NCBI GenBank assembly: GCA_016705955.1
Contig: JADJKO010000014.1
Location: 41,797 to 105,796 of the forward strand
Reading direction: 5' to 3'
Length of the DNA: 64,000 bases
Origin: Flavobacteriales bacterium
Lineage (GTDB): Bacteria > Bacteroidota > Bacteroidia > Flavobacteriales_F > PHOS-HE28
The translations under genes and the position numbers were made by a program. Under the pieces are notes generated by a model. The model was not told where the DNA came from. It saw nothing but the letters and a program-made list of their open reading frames with translations, and did not search any database. Positions 58,401 through 64,000 of this stretch are shown here, in pieces. Position 1 is the stretch's first letter, and each line of letters starts with the position of its first letter.

Positions 58401-58717
58401 TGGCGGAAGTCGGTAAGGGAGTTGTACACGATGAACTGCAAGCGCTCATCCAAGGTGAAGTCGAGATCACGCTCCAACTCCTTCAAGTGGCGCTGCGCGG
58501 CCTGGGCGGTGTAGCGCGCCAGATCACGGCCCTCCTTGTAGAAGAAGACCTCCATGTCCTGGAAGCGGTACTGCTGCCACAGGAAATCCTGGTACTGCAC
58601 ACGGTTCTTGCCGTACTCCTGTTGCGAGCCCGAATAGAATTGCGCCGCACCCTGTGAAGACAGGAGCAACACGGTCAGGATGACGAGCGGAAAGCGGTGC
58701 GCGGAACGGAAAGGCAC
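55472..58717 (-). CDS. TolB-like propeller and outer-membrane barrel protein
   Basis: Exported protein of about 1081 residues. No ATG precedes the signal peptide FPLVILTVLLLSSQGAAQ closely, so a GTG start is used; a further ATG would overlap the divergent gene. The N-terminal domain looks like a peptidase-MA domain (TLPPWHTEGIISYHSHPW) but shows IAHVIIDQMM where HExxH is expected, so it is probably inactive. A WD40/TolB-like propeller follows (VMEVATGKVRRIVKGEKK; LAWHPGSKALSYAIERKG; MVFSAVRDGRTDLYLY). The last 350 residues are strand-rich, ending RVFHFSLSLDI with a C-terminal aromatic motif as in BamA-like barrels. Confidence 0.72.
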   Translation of the reverse strand: MPFRSAHRFPLVILTVLLLSSQGAAQFYSGSQQEYGKNRVQYQDFLWQQYRFQDMEVFFYKEGRDLARYTAQAAQRHLKELERDLDFTLDERLQFIVYNSLTDFRQSNIGLEGMSGQNNIGGLTRIVGTKIFVYYEGDHTLLDQQIRSGIAHVIIDQMMFGGNWREMIRSATFLTLPPWHTEGIISYHSHPWNAEMNNRVRDAVMTGRFDKFNRLEGDDARLAGHMIWRYVADVYGPGVIPNILYMTRVSRNAESGFLFVLGVSLKTLTKECLAYYKAKYAEEDRFRQDIGLEPVKIKTRKHRDYAQFKQSPDGRWLAWTSNEMGQYKVWVMEVATGKVRRIVKGEKKLDRIVDRSYPVLAWHPGSKALSYAIERKGELYLRTWTLDDSKTTQRPVLQLEKILSMAYSADGRNMVFSAVRDGRTDLYLYYVIGNRQEQLTDDQYDDLEPSFVDGDRRIIFSSDRNDDTLRTFKDVHLINGNKDIYLLDVETRSRILTRLSATPGVNETQPFQWDSASYTYLADVDGILNRFRVRYDSVVSQIDTIVHYRYFTMDERLSDLRRSILEQDVNSERGRFTALQLKDGKYRFYTGRTSDGRTTQSGREGSKPDQRRPATAGSVSDDMSPVVKVPPQEPRSTGEDAVDIRRYVFSDETPGSLPVQPTAPVVAGHPVKPTTVDSTALLPFTYPEQRNYNLNFTVDQVITQVDNSFSNQFYQPFSGEAGLNPGLSGLTRMGISDLFEDHRIVGGFRLALDLNNNDYLLTYENLKHRLDKRMTFQRQVFQGVTQTGVVKVQTHQARYQISWPFSELASVRASAIYRNDRYVQQSIDPLSLVAPNAMSNTAGLKLEWIYDSSIPRGLNLWSGWKLKVFGEYYQQIKKGGDMEVVGLDLRHSLRIHRDLLWITRLSGSSSLGTNKLIHFLGGVDNWLFAQYDQSIPIDFSQNYQYQTMSVPMRGFFYNARNGTSFALFNTELRVPIVRYLINRPIRSDLFNHLQVAAFGDMGAAWTGSDPYSQDNSFNRINIYRNPLTITLNSRREPIIASYGFGLRTRLLGYFVRADWAWGIDDGVVLPRVFHFSLSLDI

Positions 58718-58787
58718 GAGTTGAAGATAGCTACTTTGGCCGCCCTTGCCGGACGAGCACTGGTGCGAAGTTCCGTCAATTCCTTCC

Positions 58788-59423
58788 ATGATCGGTGTAA
58801 CGGCCTTCACCTTCAACCCCTTTCAGGAGAACACCTATGTGCTGCATGCGGGTGGCAAGGCCATCCTTATCGACCCCGGCTGTTGGAATACCGCCGAGGA
58901 GCGTGAGTTGGAGACCTGGCTTTCGGACAACGCGCTTACCCCCGTCCGTCTTGTGCTCACCCATGCACATATCGACCACGTACTCGGCTGTGCTTGGGCC
59001 AACAAGAAGTACGGCCTCGTGCCCGAAGTACACCACGCTGACCTACCCCTCCTGAAAGCCGCACCGCGACAGGGTGAACTCTATGGTGTACCCTGCGAAG
59101 CGTCCCCTGAACCCACGCACTTCATCGACCCGAAGGATCCGATCGAATTCGACGGACAACAATTGAAAGTGCTCTTCGTACCCGGTCACTCGCCTGGACA
59201 CATCGCACTCTTCAGTGAAGCGGACGGCTTCGTGATCGTTGGCGATGTACTCTTCCGCGATAGCATCGGCCGCACCGATCTGCCGGGCGGCGATATGGAT
59301 ACCCTGATCCGCAGCATCCACGAGGAACTCTTCCCTTTGGGTGATGACGTCATCGTATACAGCGGCCACGGTCCGGAAACCACCATCGGACGCGAGAAGC
59401 ATAAGAATCCTTTCCTGCGGTAG
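58788..59423 (+). CDS. MBL-fold metallo-hydrolase (glyoxalase II-like)
   Basis: Binuclear metal hydrolase, cytoplasmic, of the YcbL/glyoxalase II group. The metal motif VLTHAHIDHVLGCAWANKK has His59, His61, Asp63 and His64. Later ligands are LFVPGHSPGHIALFSEADGF, VLFRDSIGRTDLPGGDMDTL and IVYSGHGPETTIGREKHKNP. Length 211 residues. The ATG gives the normal N-terminus (FTFNPFQENTYVL); an earlier ATG is less likely. The substrate is not clear. Confidence 0.92.
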   Translation: MIGVTAFTFNPFQENTYVLHAGGKAILIDPGCWNTAEERELETWLSDNALTPVRLVLTHAHIDHVLGCAWANKKYGLVPEVHHADLPLLKAAPRQGELYGVPCEASPEPTHFIDPKDPIEFDGQQLKVLFVPGHSPGHIALFSEADGFVIVGDVLFRDSIGRTDLPGGDMDTLIRSIHEELFPLGDDVIVYSGHGPETTIGREKHKNPFLR

Positions 59424-59430
59424 GTGAATG

Positions 59431-59509
59431 CCGTAGGCAGTTCTCAGTAGGCAGTCGGCAGTAGGTGATCGACCAGCACTGCCGACTGAGAACTGCTTAC
59501 TGCCGACTG
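59431..59509. repeat. Imperfect palindrome built of GGCAGT units
   Basis: Left arm GGCAGTTCTCAGTAGGCAGT and a right arm whose complement reads AGCAGTTCTCAGTCGGCAGT flank a short centre. The element fills the gap between two convergent genes. Its GGCAGT units suggest a mobile or replicative repeat family. Confidence 0.65.
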
Positions 59510-59513
59510 TTCT

Positions 59514-60383
59514 TCACTTCGGGTGATACCCGTCCTGCTTGTAGGTCTTGATCTCGCCCTTGTGCTTGATCGGCGGCGGGCAATCGAAACCGTTCCGCGC
59601 GCGCAGGAATAGGAAACGCACCGTGAGGATGAGCGGACGGTATGTACTGCTGAACCACTGCAACTTGCCAATGCCTTGATCCTCCGGAACCACACTGAAG
59701 ATCGGCGTCTCGATCGCTGGGATCAGCAGCAACTTGCTGCGGAGCTTGAAGCCATAGCCCACCTTGAAGTGAAGCTGCGCGATGAGGTCCGGCGGGAATT
59801 CGTGTTGGTTCAATGCGGGATCACCGGTGTGGTCGTAGCTGCTGCCGATGCGGTAGTCCGCGTTCGCACCGAGGCTCAGTTGCACGAATTGGTAGTCGCC
59901 GGTTTGGATGAACTTGTTCGCGTTCGCGTTCAGCGTCACGAAGCGCTCGGCGAAAGTGCCATCGCCAGTGAACGTGGCCGTTGAATCACCGCGGACCAAT
60001 GTGCTTTCGTAGGATTCCGAACCGCGCAAGTTCTTGTAGGCCAGACCGAGATCGAAGTAATCCACGATCACTGGATCGCGCGTGAACCATGTAGCTCCCG
60101 CTCCAATGTATACCCCGAGCCGACCGTTGGGGTCGTAGATAGCGGTGTAGGAAGTGTCAGCCGAACGGAAGACCTCCTCCTCGCTGTTCTTGAAGCGCGG
60201 CAATGTGTAGGTGATCCCGGGTTCCACGAACCACCCGATGCGTTTCGCCGAACCGTCCAGCGGAATGATATCGGGCCGCTTGCGTTCGAACAGACGCTGC
60301 CCATCGGCGTCTGCGACGGCGCAACAGAGAACGAGCAAGAGCAGGAGATACTTCACCGAACGAAAGTGTGATGGTTCACCCAT
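59514..60383 (-). CDS. Exported outer-membrane-like protein of unknown function
   Basis: Signal peptide VKYLLLLLVLCCAVADADGQ. The body is strand-rich with aromatic residues, for example VEPGITYTLPRFKNSEEEVF, LGLAYKNLRGSESYESTL and AQLHFKVGYGFKLRSKLLL, ending RPLILTVRFLFLRARNGFD with a short hydrophilic tail. It is probably an outer-membrane barrel or porin-like protein. No named family is recognised. An ATG six bases upstream of the chosen start is also possible. Lies after the terminator of the YHYH gene. Confidence 0.7.
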   Translation of the reverse strand: MGEPSHFRSVKYLLLLLVLCCAVADADGQRLFERKRPDIIPLDGSAKRIGWFVEPGITYTLPRFKNSEEEVFRSADTSYTAIYDPNGRLGVYIGAGATWFTRDPVIVDYFDLGLAYKNLRGSESYESTLVRGDSTATFTGDGTFAERFVTLNANANKFIQTGDYQFVQLSLGANADYRIGSSYDHTGDPALNQHEFPPDLIAQLHFKVGYGFKLRSKLLLIPAIETPIFSVVPEDQGIGKLQWFSSTYRPLILTVRFLFLRARNGFDCPPPIKHKGEIKTYKQDGYHPK

Positions 60384-60476
60384 GGACAACGCGCGGAGGG
60401 CATCGAAAGTGTCAACGCGGCGTTGTGGGTTGAAGGTCGATCGCGGACATTCAGTTCGCTGCCGTGCTAAAAGTCA

Positions 60477-60508
60477 AAGGCCGCACCGGGCGATCCCGAT
60501 GCGGCCTT
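60477..60508 (-). terminator. Terminator after the YHYH gene
   Basis: On the minus strand AAGGCCGCA-TCGGG-ATCG-CCCGG-TGCGGCCTT forms a long hairpin followed by TGACTTTTAG. It separates the copper-locus genes from the outer-membrane-like gene. Confidence 0.72.
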
Positions 60509-60526
60509 CGAACCAATTCTATTGGA

Positions 60527-61900
60527 TCAGTGGATCACCTGCACCACCTTGGAGACCGCATCCGGGCCGGTGCCGATGCGCACCACGTACGTACCATCAT
60601 ACAGCGTACGCGTATCCAAATGCCAGATGGTGCTGCCTTGTGCGATGATCGCATGGCGCACTTCCTTGCCGGTCGCATCGAAGAGGCTCATGTCCACATC
60701 CTCGCGAACGATCCCATTGATCTGGATCGCGATGAGATCGCTTGCAGGATTCGGGAAAACGTTCACACCGAATGCCGGCGCAGCACTCTCCGCAACTCCC
60801 ACGGTCAATGGCTCATAGGTGGTCACCGACTCGGTGATCGACGTCACGATGCTCGCCGTGCGCACACCGTAGAACGTCGGTCCTACCACATACGGGTACG
60901 CAGAATTCCAATTCGCATCCACTGTGCAGAAGTAGGCGTAGGTGCCGTTGGGATATTCAGGGGTCACGCAGAAGCGGCCGTTGTGTACATCCATGTAGAA
61001 CGGCTCGGGGTGCGGGATGTATTCGTAATCCTCGCGGAAGTAGCCCAAGGGATACGAGGTGTTGATCGGCGCACCGTTCGTTACGCTCTGACCTGTTGGC
61101 GAAGTGTTCCGCACCGTGATGCTGCGCAGTTGGTAACTCGACTGCATGCGTGCCACGCCACCCGTGCCATCGGTGTTGGCGTAACCGTAAGCACCGTAGA
61201 TCGGGAAACCATCATAGGCGAAACCGAGCAAAGGAGAATGCTGCGCGGCGTCGATCGCGTACAGACCATCAGCAGCGTAGAGATCGCAGATGTTGGAGAT
61301 CACGACGAGGTCAAGGTTGAAGGCGCTCGGGTTCTGATGATGGTGGTAGTTGCCCATGGCCGGGTGTGCCTTCGAGCAATCGAAACCTGCGCGCTCCGCA
61401 GGGACCGCATCACGGCTCCAGGCTTGAGTTGCGCCCGGACCACCGGGGCACACCGGATTGCCAGGACCTCCGCACAATGCATTGGTGGTCGCGTTCCATG
61501 CTACACCATCGCGGTAATCGAACAAGGCAACGCCATCGATGAAGACCCCGATATTGCCGGGCGTGGTGGCCGTTGCCGTGCCGGTGTTCTGCACCGGGTT
61601 GCGCGGGATCTTGAAGATCGCGTTCTGGTCCGTAGCAAGCGATGGGTTCCCGTCGAGGAAAGGGCGGGTGATGTATGCCGGTATGCCGTGCGTGCGCATG
61701 TACACCCAATCCGTGGAGTACTGCACCTGCTGCACGTTGGCCAACACCGCGTCTTGAATGGGCGTTGAATTGCCCGATACATAATGCCGCCCCATGATCC
61801 CGGTGGTGTTGAACAACCAGTCGGTTACGTTCGGGCCAAGTTGTGCCGAGGCGGATAGCAAGGTGACTGCGGAGAAGAAGGAAAGCAGCGTTCGTTTCAT
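60527..61900 (-). CDS. YHYH-domain exported protein with T9SS sorting tail
   Basis: Signal peptide: LLSFFSAVTLLSASAQLGP. The YHYH-type domain contains HPAMGNYHHHQNPSAFNLDL and FAYDGFPIYGAYGYANTDGT, with a cluster of histidines suited to metal binding, and a Cys-rich stretch NPVCPGGPGATQAW. The C-terminal T9SS tail begins VFPNPASDLIAIQINGIVRE and has MSLFDATGKEVRHAIIAQ. Length 457 residues. It is the third gene of the putative copper locus after MbnP and the peroxidase, and is followed by a terminator. Confidence 0.85.
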   Translation of the reverse strand: MKRTLLSFFSAVTLLSASAQLGPNVTDWLFNTTGIMGRHYVSGNSTPIQDAVLANVQQVQYSTDWVYMRTHGIPAYITRPFLDGNPSLATDQNAIFKIPRNPVQNTGTATATTPGNIGVFIDGVALFDYRDGVAWNATTNALCGGPGNPVCPGGPGATQAWSRDAVPAERAGFDCSKAHPAMGNYHHHQNPSAFNLDLVVISNICDLYAADGLYAIDAAQHSPLLGFAYDGFPIYGAYGYANTDGTGGVARMQSSYQLRSITVRNTSPTGQSVTNGAPINTSYPLGYFREDYEYIPHPEPFYMDVHNGRFCVTPEYPNGTYAYFCTVDANWNSAYPYVVGPTFYGVRTASIVTSITESVTTYEPLTVGVAESAAPAFGVNVFPNPASDLIAIQINGIVREDVDMSLFDATGKEVRHAIIAQGSTIWHLDTRTLYDGTYVVRIGTGPDAVSKVVQVIH

Positions 61901-61973
61901 GAGAGCAGGTTCTTGGCGATCGGGTCCGGTGGGTTGGACGACGTGCGTTGTGACATCCTTCGGCGGAAAGGGT

Positions 61974-62999
61974 TCACTCGCGCGGGAAGGCATGGTCGGG
62001 GTTGAAGCAGAACTCGCGATCGCTCAGGGTAAGCAGAAAGGCCATAAGGTCGGTGCGCTCATCTTTCGAGAGCACCACTCCATCGCGCAATTCGGATGCG
62101 AGCATCGTGCTGTGCAACAAACCTTCTGCGTAATGGTCCAGCACATTCCGTAGGCTTTTGAAGCGGCCGTCATGCATGTAGGGGAAGGAGAACTCGATGT
62201 TGCGCAATGTGGGGATCTTGAATTTCAGCGAGTCCGCAGGCTCGCCAGTGATCTTCATCCGTCCGGCGTCGCGATACGTGGTGTCGACCGCAAGACCGTT
62301 GTTCGCGAAAGCACCCGTGGTGAAGAGCGGAGCGCGATGGCAACTGTTGCAATTCGCACGGAAGAGCACGTAGCCATTCGTTTCCTGCTCGGTGAAGGTT
62401 TCAGTACCGCCATCACCCGGTCGTACTTCCGAATTAGCGGAGAGCGTCAGTCTGAATTGCGAAAGCGCCTTCAACATACGTTCTCCAGTGACGTGGCATC
62501 ACCGAAGGCGTCGTGGAACAAACGGGGATAGCGACCGCTGCGTACGAGTTTCTCAACACATGGGCGACATCCTCCCCATTTCGTCCGGATGCGCGATGGG
62601 CGCCAGGGCTTGCACATCCAAATGGTTCACCGCGCCGTCCCACATCAACAAACCGCCCATGCGAGATTCATCAACGCCGGTGAATTGCGCGTGCCGATGC
62701 GGTCGCGGATACCGTGACTCACCGCGTGGTCCACATGGGTGAAGGCGGTGTAGGACAGGTGGCAGCTGCTGCACGACACGATGCTGTCCACCGAAAGGAT
62801 GGGGTCGTAGAAGAGCTTGCGGCCAAGGGCGATCCCTTCCTGGTCAAGGGGTTCTTGAGAAGTCGTAGGACGGGGCCACTATCCGCGGGGAGATCTTCCA
62901 ACTGCACAGTTTCGGGGTGCTGGGTGGTGGCAGCGATGAGCACGAACAGAAGAACTGCTGCGAGAACGGGTTTTGTTCGGGAGAAGGGTGATCGCTGAA
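61974..62999 (-). CDS. MbnH-like dihaem cytochrome c peroxidase (heavily frameshifted)
   Basis: MauG/CcpA-family periplasmic dihaem protein. An N-terminal membrane/signal segment is KPVLAAVLLFVLIAATTQHP. The first haem site, in another frame, is SIVSCSSCHLSYTAFTHVDH; MWDGAVNHLDVQALAPIAHP follows in yet another frame; the second haem site, ANCNSCHRAPLFTTGAFANN, is in the C-terminal part, with YMHDGRFKSLRNVLDHYAEG and DRFECF-like end (REFCFNPDHAFPRE). Indels near 62820, 62660, 62560 and 62480 are needed. The start is not defined. Together with MbnP it would form the MbnH/MbnP pair. Confidence 0.82.
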
Positions 63000-63016
63000 A
63001 TGCAGAGATGAAAGAG

Positions 63017-63057
63017 TAACCGCAAAGGCGCCAAGACGCGAAGAAGCGCAGAGAAAG
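63017..63057. repeat. ACCGCAAAG heptad element
   Basis: TAACCGCAAAGGCGCCAAGA continues GCGAAGAAGCGCAGAG in roughly seven-base steps (CGCAAAG, CGCCAAG, CGCGAAG). It shares the ACCGCAAAG core with the inverted repeat near 44680 and lies between MbnP and MbnH genes. Confidence 0.55.
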
Positions 63058-63154
63058 AATAGGAGTACTGGGACGGGAAATGCCGCAGAGGTGTCCGCTG
63101 AAGCGGACGGCGGTAGCCCGACACTTCTTCAACACAACATTGCAGGTCGAACGT

Positions 63155-63833
63155 TCAGTCATGGTCCGCGATGCTGAAAACCGACGCAGCCACGCGCGCC
63201 AATTCAACCGCTTCCTTGCTTGGGGACATGATCGCACAGCGCTCACCGGGTTTTGCTCGTTCAAGGAATGCAGCAACGTCCACATCGATGGCGATCGGTC
63301 CTTGAGCGGGCACAGCGAACCCGATCCGTTGCGCATTGAAGTACGGCGGCAAGTAGCCACCCAAGTGGAACTCGAATTGGTTCTTCAACGTCTCGCACTT
63401 CGTGCAAGTGCCTTCCAGTTTCCAATTGATGTAGCCGCTGTTCCACGCCCAGTACATGCCCTTGGTGGGATCGAGGTCGCCGCCGAAGGCACCGCTCACA
63501 TTGGTGAGGCTATCGATGCCCAAGAGGAAGGAGATCGAGTCGACGTGGATCCCTTGTGGAACCATCAACGCTACTTCGAGCGATGAAGGAATTTCCGCAT
63601 CGATCATGACACGCCGGGTCCACAAAGCTGGTCCTGCCTTGGCCGTGCAACGTGATTTGGCTTGATAAAGCGCATCCATCGATGGTCACCGGTGTTCCAT
63701 CTGCCAACTTTACGGCCTGATGCAGCCGCAGTGCTTCCTTACCGAAGACCGGAACAGACCTTTCCATGTGCTTGATGAACGTTGCATCCGCCCCGTGCAA
63801 GGGAGGAGGAAGCACAGCAGCACCGATAAGCAA
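63155..63833 (-). CDS. mbnP: MbnP family copper-binding protein (frameshifted 5' part)
   Basis: MbnP-type periplasmic metalloprotein. The diagnostic part is in one frame: FLLGIDSLTNVSGAFGGDLD, then PTKGMYWAWNSGYINWKLEG and a late FAVPAQGPIAIDVDVAAFLE. In Methylosinus, MbnH converts a Trp of MbnP to kynurenine, needed for copper binding; the YWAWNSGY region carries the Trp residues. The N-terminal part, VFGKEALRLHQAVKLADG, is in another frame, with a signal-like LSVLLCFLLPC further upstream in a third, so the 5' end is uncertain. It is the first gene of the locus. Confidence 0.78.
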
Positions 63834-64000
63834 ACCGGGCGGCCACGATCTAGTCGCGCGGTGGCGGGTGGGCGCTCACCCAATGTCGAATGCGAAAAGT
63901 AGCCAGCGAGGTCATCGACCAGCAAGTCGAAGTCCGCGCACGATCCGGACGGCACAACGAACGCAGCGCCTCGAAGTGCGCGAAGTGCGTGGCCTCGATC
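63834..64000 (-). other. Unassigned end of window, possible 3' end of another gene
   Basis: Minus-strand frames read IEATHFAHFEALRSLC from the edge and SCADFDLLVDDLAGYFSHST in another frame. They may be the frameshifted C-terminus of a gene beyond the window or the N-terminal part of MbnP. No family is recognised. Confidence 0.3.

Noticed and set aside
58718..58816. ATG start at 58816 for the TolB/barrel gene
   Set aside because: It would overlap the divergent MBL-hydrolase start and puts the signal peptide too far from the N-terminus; a GTG at 58717 fits better.

Overview
The window looks like a GC-rich member of the Bacteroidota, most likely of the Flavobacteriales type. The evidence is several secreted proteins with type IX secretion (T9SS) sorting tails, a gliding-motility-type C-terminal domain, a DUF5686 outer-membrane protein, a PorV/PorQ-family barrel, a gingipain-like C25 peptidase, and repeated promoter boxes of the Bacteroidota type TAnnTTTG. 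Most genes are housekeeping or cell-envelope genes. No prophage, transposase or CRISPR array is visible.

Layout. 1-7.2 kb (minus): a surface-polysaccharide operon in the order wza-like, wzc-like, wzx flippase, two glycosyltransferases and a ligase/polymerase-like membrane protein that leaves the window. Nearly every gene here is broken by small indels that look like sequencing errors. 7.4-13 kb: acyl-CoA dehydrogenase, anmK, a T9SS-secreted protein and an amino-acid (Glu/Leu/Phe/Val) dehydrogenase. 13-16.6 kb: an ExbB-ExbD-ExbD-TonB energy-transduction operon ending in folC. 16.6-17.9 kb: a tRNA locus with three exact 90-bp tandem tRNA-like repeats, tRNA-Val(UAC), tRNA-Val(CAC) and a terminator, then two tandem 53-residue paralogues. 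17.9-25.5 kb: methyltransferase, a large PKD/T9SS type B protein, PduO-type cobalamin adenosyltransferase, a DUF2795 protein and secA. 25.5-37.5 kb: TonB-domain protein, yifB/comM, gmhA, a DsbD pair, tilS, pabB, a T9SS protein and lnt.

37.5-44.7 kb: a 1718-residue C25 peptidase coupled to a PorV/PorQ-family protein, divergent from pssA. 44.7-53.2 kb: purS, a polytopic membrane protein, the tatC-DUF5686-lptB operon, and recQ. 53.2-59.5 kb: a toxin-antitoxin pair whose toxin carries an in-frame TGA, an M20 amidohydrolase, a half-size TauE/SafE protein, a TolB-propeller/surface-barrel protein and an MBL-fold hydrolase. 59.5-64 kb (minus): an outer-membrane-like protein and a probable copper locus with MbnP, an MbnH-like dihaem peroxidase and a YHYH-domain T9SS protein. 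This last part is again rich in frameshifts.

Many genes form translationally coupled pairs with ATGA, GTGA or TGATG overlaps, and these overlaps fixed several start sites. The most unusual items are the tRNA-like tandem array, the MbnP/MbnH/YHYH locus, the C25-PorV/Q pair, and the duplicated 53-residue proteins.
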